Shown piece after piece: positions 55,961 through 63,918 of a stretch of DNA of 64,000 bases. Position 1 is the stretch's first letter; every line of letters starts with the position of its first letter. A model generated the notes under the pieces. That model searched no databases. It was given only the letters and a program-made list of their open reading frames with translations, and had not been told where the DNA came from. The DNA is from Bacillaceae bacterium OF18-1A (GTDB lineage Bacteria; Bacillota; Bacilli; Bacillales; Bacillaceae_G), in assembly GCA_027694045.1 (NCBI GenBank), contig JAQEWB010000001.1, positions 1,346,065-1,410,064 of the forward strand. The letters run 5' to 3'. The translations under genes were made by a program, and so were the position numbers.

Positions 55961-56473
55961 TTATTGAATTAACATAACTTGCTTATCTTGTTTTTTCATA
56001 CTACGTGTAAATGCTGTTACACCTGTCCTAGCAATTTCTTTCAAACCGTATGGACGAAGTAATTCAATTAACGCCTCTACTTTATCCTGTGTACCTGTTA
56101 CTTGCACCACTATGGAATCCTTCCCAACATCTATTACAGTGGCTCGAAACGGTTCAATTAAACTATATAGTTCTGCTCTTGTTACACTTGAAGTTGCTAC
56201 TTTAATGAGCGCGAGTTCTCTAGCAATCATCGCATCTTCTGTAATATCAGATACTTTCAGAACATCGATTTGCTTATGAAGTTGTTTAATTAACTGCTCA
56301 ACTTGCTGTTCACTTTCAACGTGTACAACAATCGTCATCCGCGAAATGTCTGATGATTCCGTATGACCTACTGAAATACTTTCAATATTAAAATGCCTTC
56401 TCGTCATAACACCTGTAATTCGGTTTAACACTCCACTCTGATTTCGAACTGTTGCTGTAACAATTCTCTTCAC
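55961..56473 (-). CDS. ilvN: Acetolactate synthase small (regulatory) subunit
   Basis: This 170-residue protein has an N-terminal ACT domain ([31 protein letters not shown]) and a second ACT-like C-terminal domain, the usual ilvH/ilvN layout. It gives valine feedback to the catalytic subunit. It overlaps ilvB by 4 bp, so the subunits are translationally coupled. Confidence 0.95.
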   Translation of the reverse strand: MKRIVTATVRNQSGVLNRITGVMTRRHFNIESISVGHTESSDISRMTIVVHVESEQQVEQLIKQLHKQIDVLKVSDITEDAMIARELALIKVATSSVTRAELYSLIEPFRATVIDVGKDSIVVQVTGTQDKVEALIELLRPYGLKEIARTGVTAFTRSMKKQDKQVMLIQ

Positions 56474-58170
56474 CTTTTTTCCACTCCTTCCATTTGGTGA
56501 ACACCTTTCCCTGGGGCAACCATCGGCATAACCTTCTCAGACTGAAGTACGCGGCAATCAATTACGACTGGTTCTTGTAATTCAATTGCATGCTGTAATT
56601 GTTTCTTTGCAAGAAGTGGATCATCAATACGGACACCTTTTATACCATACGCATTCGCAAGAGCGACAAAATCTGGTTGACACGATAGTAAGGAATGTGA
56701 ATATCTTTGATTATAAAATTCATCTTGCCATTGTCTTACCATTCCTAAAGCTTCATTATTTAAAATAAATACTTTAACTGGCAAAGAATGCTCTTTTAAT
56801 ACACTTAATTCTTGCAGGGTCATTTGAAATCCAGCGTCACCTACAATTGCAATAACTAGTTCTTCAGGCTTTGCAATTTGCGCGCCAATCGCTGCCGGAA
56901 ATCCAAATCCCATCGTTCCTAATCCACCAGAAGTCACCCATTTATTTGGATTTTTCAGCGGATAATATTGTGCTGCCCACATTTGATGTTGCCCAACATC
57001 TGTTGTTACAATGGCTTCTCCTTTCGTAATGTCATATAGCATATCAATTGCATATTGAGGCTTAATACTTTCAGCATTCCGTTTATAAGATAACGGATAC
57101 TTTTCTTTTCTACTCTTTAATAAAGAAAGCCATTCACGATGATTTTCTTTCTTACCTTCTAATTGAAGTAATACTTCTAACGCTCGCTTAGCACTCGCAA
57201 CAATTGGAATTTCAGTCGGTACATTTTTTCCAATTTCCGCCGGATCAATATCGATATGTGCAACAGTCGCTTCTTTAGCAAAATGAGCTAAATTTCCAGT
57301 AAGACGATCATCAAATCTCGCACCTATGTTTATAAGTAAGTCACATTCATATAACGCCATATTAGCTGTATATGAGCCATGCATTCCCCCCATCCCTAGA
57401 AATAATTCCTCCTCTGGTGGAAAACCACCAAGCCCAAGTAATGTATGCACGACCGGAATTTCATACTTACGAGCAAACCTTGTTAATTCTTTTGAAGCTT
57501 TTGCATGCAATACACCTGCTCCAGCTAAAATTAACGGTTTTTTTGCAGTCTCAATTACTTGTAATAATTTGTTTATTTGGAGTAAGTTTGGTTCATAATT
57601 TGGTTGATACCCAGGCAAATCCATCTGTACGTTGTTACATCTTTCTCCTTGTTCTATTATCATATCTTTCGGAAGATCAATCACGACTGGTCCTGGTCTG
57701 CCTGTTCTAGCGATATGAAACGCTTCTTTAATAATTCGAGGTAAGTCGGATGCTTTTCGCACTTGGTAATTATGTTTTGTCACTGGCATCGTAAGCCCCA
57801 TAATATCAGCTTCTTGGAAAGCATCACTTCCGATTAACGTCGTTGCTACTTGCCCTGTAAATACAACGAGCGGTAATGAGTCGATCATCGCATCAGCTAG
57901 ACCAGTAATAACATTTGTCGCACCTGGTCCACTCGTTGCAATGACAACTCCTGGATTTCCTGTAATTCTTGCATATCCTTCAGCAGCATGAATAGCACCT
58001 TGCTCATGCCGCGTTAAAATATGCGGAATTTCACAGTCATAAAGGGCATCATAGAGCGGTAAAACGGCTCCACCTGGATAACCGAAAATTACTTCTACCC
58101 CTTCCTTCTCTAGCGCTTCTAACAATAGCTGTGCACCAGTTGCCAGTTTCTCTTCCGTTTTTGAAGACAT
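56470..58170 (-). CDS. ilvB: Acetolactate synthase large (catalytic) subunit
   Basis: The protein has 566 residues from the ATG at 58170, the only ATG near AAGGGGG, although the spacing (12 bp) is long. It is a ThDP enzyme with [21 protein letters not shown], catalytic Glu in [17 protein letters not shown] and the ThDP motif [29 protein letters not shown] in parts. It forms acetolactate and acetohydroxybutyrate. It is the first gene after the Ile T-box leader and heads ilvBNC-leuABCD. Confidence 0.96.
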   Translation of the reverse strand: MSSKTEEKLATGAQLLLEALEKEGVEVIFGYPGGAVLPLYDALYDCEIPHILTRHEQGAIHAAEGYARITGNPGVVIATSGPGATNVITGLADAMIDSLPLVVFTGQVATTLIGSDAFQEADIMGLTMPVTKHNYQVRKASDLPRIIKEAFHIARTGRPGPVVIDLPKDMIIEQGERCNNVQMDLPGYQPNYEPNLLQINKLLQVIETAKKPLILAGAGVLHAKASKELTRFARKYEIPVVHTLLGLGGFPPEEELFLGMGGMHGSYTANMALYECDLLINIGARFDDRLTGNLAHFAKEATVAHIDIDPAEIGKNVPTEIPIVASAKRALEVLLQLEGKKENHREWLSLLKSRKEKYPLSYKRNAESIKPQYAIDMLYDITKGEAIVTTDVGQHQMWAAQYYPLKNPNKWVTSGGLGTMGFGFPAAIGAQIAKPEELVIAIVGDAGFQMTLQELSVLKEHSLPVKVFILNNEALGMVRQWQDEFYNQRYSHSLLSCQPDFVALANAYGIKGVRIDDPLLAKKQLQHAIELQEPVVIDCRVLQSEKVMPMVAPGKGVHQMEGVEKR

Positions 58171-58205
58171 TTTTCTTATAAGCCCCCTTCTGAAACTTTT
58201 ATACA

Positions 58206-58470
58206 ATAAAAAAATCCTACGTCCACACTCCAGCTATGTGCTGAAGGGACGAAAGATTTCGCGGTACCACCCTTCTTCGCAAGAATATTCTTGCCTCAGT
58301 GACCCATAAATGGGCCTAGCTAATAACGGAGCTACCGTCTAAGCCTAGGCAAATGCTTCAGCTTAGCACTCAAGGGCGATGTTCGTCGACGTGAACCATC
58401 GGTTTTCAGCAGCCACCGACTCTCTGTGAGGCTTCACAATCAACTACTCCTCCCTATCAATGCTTTTCAT
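58206..58470 (-). promoter_or_regulatory. T-box riboswitch, Ile specifier (ATC), between ilvE and ilvB
   Basis: On the minus strand: CAGAGAGTCGGTGG (stem I), GAACATCGCCCTTGAG with ATC at 58,378-58,380, the T-box AAGGGTGGTACCGCG at 58,260-58,274 and a terminator starting ATCTTTCGTCC and ending GGACGTAGGAT followed by seven T (58,206-58,255). The leader begins within about 15 bp of the ilvE stop codon and no clear promoter is visible between, so it appears to be internal to an ilvE-ilvBNC-leuABCD unit. Confidence 0.93.
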
Positions 58471-58484
58471 ATCATAAAGAGTTA

Positions 58485-59381
58485 TTATCCAACTTTATTT
58501 TCTTCGTAAATTTTCTCCCCATCTTCTACAACTAATTTACGGAATGCTTCTAATAGACGATTCGTATGTGGACCAGTTTTTCCTAAACCAATTGTCCTAC
58601 CATCTACTGTCGTAACAGCAATGACTTCAGCAGCTGTTCCTGTTAAAAATACTTCGTCAGCTACGTATACATCATGTCTTGTAAATAGTTCTTCTCTTAC
58701 GTCATACCCAAGTTGTTCGCCGATTTCTAAAATTGCATTTCGCGTAATGCCTTCTAGCGCCCCAGCAGAACTTGGCGGTGTAATTAATTTATTTCCTTTT
58801 ACAATAAACACGTTATCTCCAGAGCCTTCAGCAACGTATCCTTGATCATTTAGCATAAGCGCTTCTTGTACTCCAGCTAACTTCGCTTCAATGCGAACTA
58901 AAATATTATTTAAGTAGTTTAAAGATTTTACTTGAGGTGATAGAACATCAGGACGATTACGACGCGTTGCAACTGTTATAATCGGAATTCCTTTTTCATA
59001 ATATTCTTCTGGGAATAGTGATAGTTGTTCTGCAATTACTACTACATTTGGTTTCTTACAAGAATCAGGATCTAATCCAAGATTTCCTGCTCCTCTTGAT
59101 ACAACAAGACGAATATATCCATTAGATAATTTATTTTGTCGAATCGTTTCAACAACAATATTCGTTACTTCATCTAATGAATATGGAATTTCTAACATGA
59201 TGGATTTCGCTGATTCATATAACCGGACAAGATGCTCTCTCAAACGGAAAACATTACCGCTATAAACTCTAATTCCTTCAAACACCCCATCGCCATATAA
59301 ATAGCCATGATCATATACTGAAACTTTTGCTTCATCTTTTGGAACAAATTCTCCATTTAAGAAAATCCATTGCTCGTTCAC
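58485..59381 (-). CDS. ilvE: Branched-chain amino acid aminotransferase
   Basis: A 298-residue fold-IV PLP enzyme. It has FVPKDEAKVSVYDHGYLYGDGVFEGIRVYSG in parts, the PLP lysine in LSPQVKSLNYLNNI, EGSGDNVFIVKG and the phosphate-binding TGTAAEVIAVTTVDGR. It transfers the amino group between glutamate and branched-chain keto acids. It is first in the ilv-leu run, upstream of the T-box, so its transcription is controlled separately: a CodY box and a cre site lie before it. Confidence 0.96.
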   Translation of the reverse strand: MNEQWIFLNGEFVPKDEAKVSVYDHGYLYGDGVFEGIRVYSGNVFRLREHLVRLYESAKSIMLEIPYSLDEVTNIVVETIRQNKLSNGYIRLVVSRGAGNLGLDPDSCKKPNVVVIAEQLSLFPEEYYEKGIPIITVATRRNRPDVLSPQVKSLNYLNNILVRIEAKLAGVQEALMLNDQGYVAEGSGDNVFIVKGNKLITPPSSAGALEGITRNAILEIGEQLGYDVREELFTRHDVYVADEVFLTGTAAEVIAVTTVDGRTIGLGKTGPHTNRLLEAFRKLVVEDGEKIYEENKVG

Positions 59382-59445
59382 TGGAAAGCGCCTCCTATGT
59401 CTATGAATTTTTTATTGTTTCCTAGTTTACTCTCCTTTACAAATA

Positions 59446-59534
59446 AATCAAGTGAATTTTTAGAAAATTTTTAATTTTTAATCGTACGTACATCTTTGAT
59501 TATATTGATTTAACAACATTGTTAACGTTTACAA
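59446..59534 (-). promoter_or_regulatory. ilvE control region: CodY box and candidate CcpA cre site
   Basis: AATTTTTAGAAAATT (59,455-59,469) matches the CodY consensus AATTTTCWGAAAATT at 14 of 15 positions, 74 bp before the ilvE start. TTGTTAACGTTTACAA (59,519-59,534) fits cre WTGNAARCGNWWWCAW at 15 of 16. Possible promoters on the minus strand are a TATAAT at 59,499-59,504 and TTGATT (59,446-59,451) with TAAACT. The remainder of 59,382-59,795 is AT-rich; a CGGACGTCCG palindrome lies at 59,633-59,642. Confidence 0.7.
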
Positions 59535-59795
59535 AATATCAAAAAATTTTTTTCACCAATTTTCACTAAAAAAAATATTTGTTTAAAAGAAGGATTTACG
59601 TCAATTGATACGAATCTATTGTATTCAATAAACGGACGTCCGATTTTATAAATTCGGGAATATATAACGACTTTTGCTGAAAAAGGGGGAAAATAAAAAA
59701 ATAACGTTGTCTAAAAATAACATTCATATTTTTCATTTCGGAATCATAATCCTATTTTTAAAAAACAATTTGTCAAAATGAAGGAGGAAATAAAT

Positions 59796-60035
59796 ATGGC
59801 GTGTGTACAAATTAAAGGAACGAGACAAGAGGTAGTAGAAATGTTGCAATTATTTGATCTAATGGATACGAAAGGGTTTTGTAAATTCGATAATTATGTA
59901 GAAGTAGAACCAAATAACAAAGAACATGACAACTTTATCGCTTCAATCGACCTTCAATCGAATACTACTTCCGCCCAAGATACATTAAACGATCAATTCG
60001 TTAGCGAAATGCTTACTGGCGTTTATAACGACTAA
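59796..60035 (+). CDS. Small conserved protein (DUF3970-like)
   Basis: The protein has 79 residues from the ATG at 59796, after GAAGGAGGAAAT; the upstream in-frame ATG at 59778 is in that ribosome site. The start ACVQIKGTRQEVVEMLQLFD resembles small DUF3970-type Bacillus proteins (strand, short turn, helix), followed by a strand and an acidic tail. It is 87 bp before ykuS and may share its transcript. Family assignment is tentative. Confidence 0.68.
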   Translation: MACVQIKGTRQEVVEMLQLFDLMDTKGFCKFDNYVEVEPNNKEHDNFIASIDLQSNTTSAQDTLNDQFVSEMLTGVYND

Positions 60036-60121
60036 ACAAATATAAGCTTCCTACCATCTTTTCATAAATATATGCTATAGACTTGAGCATACTAGCAACT
60101 AGATGGTAGGAGGTGAGAATT

Positions 60122-60361
60122 ATGGCTAGAATTGGTGTTGAAAACTCTTTAACAGATGTTCAGCAGGCTCTTCAGCAACAGGGGCATGAAGTCGTTACGC
60201 TTAACTCAGAGCATGATGCACAAGGGTGCGATTGTTGTGTTGTAACTGGGCAAGATTCTAATATGATGGGTATTGCAGACGCATCAATAAAAGGATCAGT
60301 AATTACAGCTCACGGTTTAACAACAGATGAAATTTGTCAACAAGTTGAGAACCGTGTTTAA
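60122..60361 (+). CDS. ykuS: YkuS family protein (UPF0180)
   Basis: The protein has 79 residues from the ATG at 60122, after GTAGGAGGTGAG. It begins [20 protein letters not shown] and has [18 protein letters not shown] and [18 protein letters not shown], the UPF0180 pattern. Known members are small cytosolic proteins of unknown role; the domain resembles a response-regulator-like alpha/beta fold. A bidirectional terminator follows. Confidence 0.88.
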   Translation: MARIGVENSLTDVQQALQQQGHEVVTLNSEHDAQGCDCCVVTGQDSNMMGIADASIKGSVITAHGLTTDEICQQVENRV

Positions 60362-60394
60362 AAGCTCTTTTATTTACAATACAGCGAACAAAAA

Positions 60395-60665
60395 GAAAGA
60401 GGACTTCTTATGAAAAGAAGTCCTCTTTTTTATATTCACCTAACGGGAAAGTAACATATACTGGATGAAAGCCCTACCTCTCTCTCATCATTACGGTTCC
60501 ACTGACCGCTCCTTGATTCACTAGTATACATATAAAGCTTACAAATACAATTTATAGGGTTTGTTCACAAAAGTTGTTGATAAAATTACCCGATCTTTCG
60601 CAAACTTTTCATATTGTATCCACAAGAAATATTCACTTTACACTAGCTGTAACCGAGACACGAAT
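60395..60665 (-). ncRNA. Candidate unannotated RNA of about 270 nt
   Basis: A strong minus-strand promoter (60,670-60,698) fires into this stretch and the next strong terminator is the one shared with ykuS. Between them there is no ORF with a ribosome site above ten codons. The predicted RNA can form local hairpins, for instance CGGT-caguggA-ACCG and GATGA...TCATC in the 3' half and GGGT...ACCC in the middle. It does not show the conserved blocks of tmRNA, RNase P RNA, SRP RNA or a riboswitch I know, and no minus-strand gene follows that it could control in cis. Confidence 0.55.
60396..60432. terminator. Bidirectional terminator between ykuS and the minus-strand transcript
   Basis: AAAGAGGACTTCTT and AAGAAGTCCTCTTT form a 14-bp stem, T-run on the right (plus strand) and TCTTTTTG on the minus strand side. 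Confidence 0.92.
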
Positions 60666-60669
60666 TAAA

Positions 60670-60698
60670 ATTCTAACACCAATACAACAACTTGTCAA
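60670..60698 (-). promoter_or_regulatory. Near-consensus sigma-A promoter without a protein gene
   Basis: On the minus strand TTGACA (60,693-60,698), a 17-bp spacer and TAGAAT (60,670-60,675) form one of the best promoters in the window. The small membrane protein gene is upstream of it, behind a terminator. Confidence 0.78.
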
Positions 60699-60710
60699 CA
60701 TTTTTTCCAA

Positions 60711-60744
60711 ATTAAAAACAGACAGTAACGGTTTGTCTGTTTTA
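60711..60744 (-). terminator. Terminator after the 29-residue membrane peptide gene
   Basis: AAACAGACA and TGTCTGTTT form a 9-bp stem; TTTTTAAT follows on the minus strand. Confidence 0.85.
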
Positions 60745-60831
60745 GAATGGAGCTTTTTCTTTTATTACATATACAACAAAGCCGCTTACTAACATAAATA
60801 AGCCCACTACTAAATTTTTGATGTTAATCAT
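60742..60831 (-). CDS. Small single-pass membrane peptide
   Basis: A 29-codon ORF has GGGAGAGGA before its ATG at 60831 and a terminator overlapping its stop. The peptide starts MINIKNLVVG, continues LFMLVSGFVVYVI and ends KEKAPF, so it is one hydrophobic helix with a short charged end. The gene, ribosome site and terminator form a complete unit. It is too short for normal gene finding. Function unknown. Confidence 0.7.
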   Translation of the reverse strand: MINIKNLVVGLFMLVSGFVVYVIKEKAPF

Positions 60832-60940
60832 AAATTCCTCTCCCTTATTTCACTCATTATATATATTTACATTTCCATTATTCCGATCATCCCTAAAGCA
60901 CACTTTTTCTAATATATCATAATTCCTAAAAAATGCAAGT

Positions 60941-61348
60941 TCACTTGTGGCGTCCATTCACAAATTTATCTACAGTACTTGGTACAGTATTTAAAGCTTT
61001 TTCAATTAAATGTGTACTACTATTAAGATGCAACACTTGTACACCGTTAGAACCAACTACTAAAAAAGCAACTGGACTAATAGACACCCCAGCACCACTG
61101 CCGCCTCCAAATGGATGATCTTGCTTGTTCTCTTTATGCTGCCCTTGCCCGCTGTTATGTTTTTCAGTAATGAAATCCCCTTTAAAATCGCTGCCACCAG
61201 CTCCAAAGCCAAATGCCACCTGTGATACGGTTAATACTACATTCCCATCAGCTGTTGAAACTGGACTTCCAACAATCGTATTTACATCTACCATCTCTTT
61301 TAAATTTGTCATTGCTGTTTTCATTAAATTTTCAATTGGATGTTCCAT
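60941..61348 (-). CDS. ytfJ: YtfJ/GerW family sporulation protein
   Basis: The protein has 135 residues from the ATG at 61348; the ribosome site GAAAGGG is somewhat distant. It begins HPIENLMKTAMTNLKEMVDVNTIVGSPV and has VSQVAFGFGAGGSDF, then a Gly-rich linker and GGGSGAGVSISPVAFLVVG, the YtfJ pattern. In B. subtilis this protein is made in the forespore and aids germination through the cortex lytic enzymes. The central His/Lys/Gly region (ITEKHNSGQGQHKENKQDHP) is the variable loop. Confidence 0.92.
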   Translation of the reverse strand: MEHPIENLMKTAMTNLKEMVDVNTIVGSPVSTADGNVVLTVSQVAFGFGAGGSDFKGDFITEKHNSGQGQHKENKQDHPFGGGSGAGVSISPVAFLVVGSNGVQVLHLNSSTHLIEKALNTVPSTVDKFVNGRHK

Positions 61349-61536
61349 TATGTATTGCACCCTTTCCTCATTATTCCTTTTTATACTTTCCAAAATAGAG
61401 GAAGTCATACTAACTTTTACTATTTCAAAAAACAAATTTGTCTTCTAAATGGATATTACTCCCTATATATCCCCGGATAAAAAGAAAAAATAAATCCATA
61501 CTACTATTGAACCTTGTTATGAAAGGAGTCATGACT

Positions 61537-61902
61537 TTGACTGAGAAATTCGATGATTACAAAAGAAGAGATAGAGTAGATAGTGATTATAGTGAATATA
61601 AAGAAGAATACGCAGCTGAGGTTGCACCACAACGAATTGATTATGATAAAGATAATAACGACGATGTAAGATCATCCGCCGCTGGATCAACTGCCGGTTT
61701 TATTGCTCTTGCCTTATCTATATTATCACTCTTCACCTTCCCAACACTATTTGGTCTTGTTTCTGTTTTACTCGGTATTTACGCTTATAATCGTGGAGCT
61801 ACTGTCACTGGTGGTATCGCTGCGGTTGTCGGCGGTATTGCTGCTCTTATCGCAATCTTATTCCGAGTAGCTCTTATCGGCTTATTGTTCTCTCTTTTTT
61901 AA
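61537..61902 (+). CDS. Membrane protein with acidic N-terminus (DUF4190-like)
   Basis: The protein has 121 residues if started at TTG 61537, 8 bp after AAAGGAG; an ATG at 61531 is only 2 bp from the site. The first 55 residues are very acidic and hydrophilic (FDDYKRRDRVDSDYSEYKEE), followed by two to three Gly/Ala-rich helices (GFIALALSILSLFTFPTLFG, GGIAAVVGGIAALIAILF). The hydrophobic part resembles DUF4190-type two-helix proteins. It is monocistronic. Function unknown. Confidence 0.75.
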   Translation: MTEKFDDYKRRDRVDSDYSEYKEEYAAEVAPQRIDYDKDNNDDVRSSAAGSTAGFIALALSILSLFTFPTLFGLVSVLLGIYAYNRGATVTGGIAAVVGGIAALIAILFRVALIGLLFSLF

Positions 61903-61909
61903 AAAGAAA

Positions 61910-61940
61910 AAGGTATCTCGCTTCATGCGAGATACCTTAT
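61910..61940. terminator. Bidirectional terminator
   Basis: AAGGTATCTCGC and GCGAGATACCTT form a 12-bp stem around TTCAT, serving the acidic membrane protein gene and the Ktr gene. Confidence 0.85.
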
Positions 61941-63280
61941 CCTGTAAATACATCTTCCGATGGATATTTTATTTTTTGTTTTGCGGGACGAGCTAATGAA
62001 AATACAAATGTTAACGGTCCAATTAATCCACAAAACATAACAAACATAATGATACATTTTCCGAACGCTGATAACTTCGCAGTAATCCCCATTGTTAATC
62101 CTACTGTACCAAACGCTGAAATTGTCTCAAATAATAACTGAACAAAACTAAATTCTTCTGTAAGCATTAATACAAATACTGCTGTAAAAATGAGTATTTG
62201 GCTGGCAACAACAATTGCTAACGCTCTCGTTACTGTTGACATTTTTATCGTTCGCTGAAATAAAACAATTTCCTCCTTCTTTCTAAAGAAAGAAATAACA
62301 GATGTAATTAAAATAACAAACGTCGTTAATTTAATCCCACCACCTGTCGATACACTGCCTGCACCAATAAACATTAAAACCATCGTAAATAATATAGACG
62401 ATTCTTCCATGCCTCCATAATCAACTGTATTAAATCCAGCTGTTCGAGGTGTAATACCTTGGAAGAAAGAAGCCCACAATTTTTCACTTAAAGATAAATT
62501 ACCTAACGTTTTCACATTATTATATTCTAATACAAAAATCACAATCATCGCTATAACATTTAATGCTACCGTTCCAATAATCATGATTTTGGAATGAAGC
62601 GATAGTTTTCGAAAACTACGGCTATACCATATATCAATTAATACTGTAAAACCAAGTCCTCCTATTACAATTAAAGAGCAAATCCCTATATTAATAATCG
62701 GATCTCCTACATACCTTGTTAAATTATCCGGCCAAAGAGCAAAACCAGCATTATTATAAGATGCAATCACATGAAAAACACTATAGTATAAGCCTTTCCC
62801 AAAACCAAACTCTGGAATAAAGCGAAATGATAAAAAGATAACTCCAATGATTTCAATGCAAATTGAAAAAATAAAGACACGTTTTACTAATTTGACAAGA
62901 CCACCTATATTCGTTTGATTAAATGCCTCTCCAATTAATAACCGATGACGTAATCCAATTTTTTTTCCTAACACCCAAACAATTAAAATAGCGATTGTCA
63001 TAAGACCTAAACCACCTGTTTGAATTAAAAACATAATAACAATTTCACCAAACATCGTAAACGTACTTGCAGTATCTACTACTCCCAAACCCGTTACAGT
63101 CGCCGCTGACGTTGCTGTAAAGAAAGCATCTACCCAACTAATATGTACTTTCGTTGCGAATGGGAGCTTTAATAACAAACCTCCAACCACAATTAAGAAA
63201 AAAAAGCCTATTGCTAATATTTGTGGTGGGTTTAATCGTATAAAACGATTATACAGTCCTTGTCTTTTGGTTACTTCCAT
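61937..63280 (-). CDS. Ktr-type potassium uptake membrane subunit (TrkH/KtrB family)
   Basis: A 447-residue membrane protein with four M1-P-M2 repeats. The selectivity-loop glycines are visible in TSAATVTGLGVVDTAST, ASYNNAGFALWPD, TPRTAGFNTVDYG and SAFGTVGLTMG. It forms the K+ channel dimer, gated by a cytosolic KtrA/KtrC-type RCK protein, which is not adjacent here; that resembles the stand-alone ktrD arrangement in B. subtilis. The ATG at 63280 follows AAGGAGT. No c-di-AMP riboswitch is visible in 63,281-63,538, which is AT-rich and contains no gene. Confidence 0.93.
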   Translation of the reverse strand: MEVTKRQGLYNRFIRLNPPQILAIGFFFLIVVGGLLLKLPFATKVHISWVDAFFTATSAATVTGLGVVDTASTFTMFGEIVIMFLIQTGGLGLMTIAILIVWVLGKKIGLRHRLLIGEAFNQTNIGGLVKLVKRVFIFSICIEIIGVIFLSFRFIPEFGFGKGLYYSVFHVIASYNNAGFALWPDNLTRYVGDPIINIGICSLIVIGGLGFTVLIDIWYSRSFRKLSLHSKIMIIGTVALNVIAMIVIFVLEYNNVKTLGNLSLSEKLWASFFQGITPRTAGFNTVDYGGMEESSILFTMVLMFIGAGSVSTGGGIKLTTFVILITSVISFFRKKEEIVLFQRTIKMSTVTRALAIVVASQILIFTAVFVLMLTEEFSFVQLLFETISAFGTVGLTMGITAKLSAFGKCIIMFVMFCGLIGPLTFVFSLARPAKQKIKYPSEDVFTG

Positions 63281-63584
63281 ATCACTAACTCCTTAATAAA
63301 GTGAAGCCTCTCCCCTTCATAAATACAGACTTTTTAAAAGCCCTCAAATAACGGGATAAACCTTATATTCTTATAATATAGTTGAGCATAATCCTTTTTT
63401 TCATAGATTTCAACTCTTATTTATATTCAGACTTCACTTCATTTTATGATGAAAAAACTTTCTATTATATACTTCCTACTCTACAACTCTTGCAACATTA
63501 ATTTCATATGTACTATTTTTCAAATTCCCCTATCTTTCACCCTATGTTCACACGAGGGTCACATCTTTCTTTTATAGTATACGT

Positions 63585-63708
63585 ATCGAAGTTGTTCCTC
63601 CCTAATTCATAAGACATTCCCCAGTGTCTTGAGCAACTTCCATCCCTAATTAAATTGACATAAATTGTCCCCTTCCCTAGACCATCACTTGATGGTCTTA
63701 TTTTTTTT
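63585..63708 (+). ncRNA. Candidate C-rich small RNA, array unit 1
   Basis: A TATAGT box (63,573-63,578) precedes GAAGTTG (63,588-63,594), which pairs with CAACTTC (63,634-63,640); within, AAGACA pairs with TGTCTT. The sequence CCTCCC at 63,597-63,602 is complementary to the Shine-Dalgarno core, and further C-rich runs (ATCCC, GTCCCCTTCCC) follow. AGACCATCA (63,679-63,687) and TGATGGTCT (63,690-63,698) with TATTTTTTTT make a Rho-independent end. About 120 nt long. The -35 element is weak and covered by a direct repeat TTCACAC/GTCACAT 11 bp apart. Confidence 0.55.
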
Positions 63709-63794
63709 GTTCTCTCTATCATTTATTTAAAACTCCCTCTCTCTTTCACTCTATGTTCACACGAGGGTCACATCCAACTTTTATAGTATATGTA

Positions 63795-63918
63795 TCGAAG
63801 TTGTTCCTCCCTAATTTATAAGACATTCCCCAGTGTCTTTGAGCAACTTCCATCCCTAATTAAATTGACATAAATTGTCCCCTTCCCTAGACCATCACTT
63901 GATGGTCTTATTTTTTTT
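63795..63918 (+). ncRNA. Candidate C-rich small RNA, array unit 2
   Basis: This is the second copy of the unit, with the same TATAGT box, hairpin arms, CCTCCC segment and terminator (63,889-63,919). Differences from unit 1 are single bases outside the arms and terminator. A third unit begins at about 63,960 and leaves the window. Confidence 0.55.

Noticed and set aside
60574..60792. 72-residue plus-strand ORF
   Set aside because: It has no ribosome site and lies opposite a strong minus-strand promoter, a terminator and the 29-residue membrane peptide gene.
63281..63538. c-di-AMP (ydaO-type) riboswitch before the Ktr gene
   Set aside because: Expected from other Bacillus ktr genes, but none of the conserved aptamer blocks can be seen in this stretch.
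63537..63722. 61-residue minus-strand ORF in the tandem array
   Set aside because: The second array copy has a one-base insertion that breaks the frame, and the terminator and hairpins argue for RNA; coding is unlikely.
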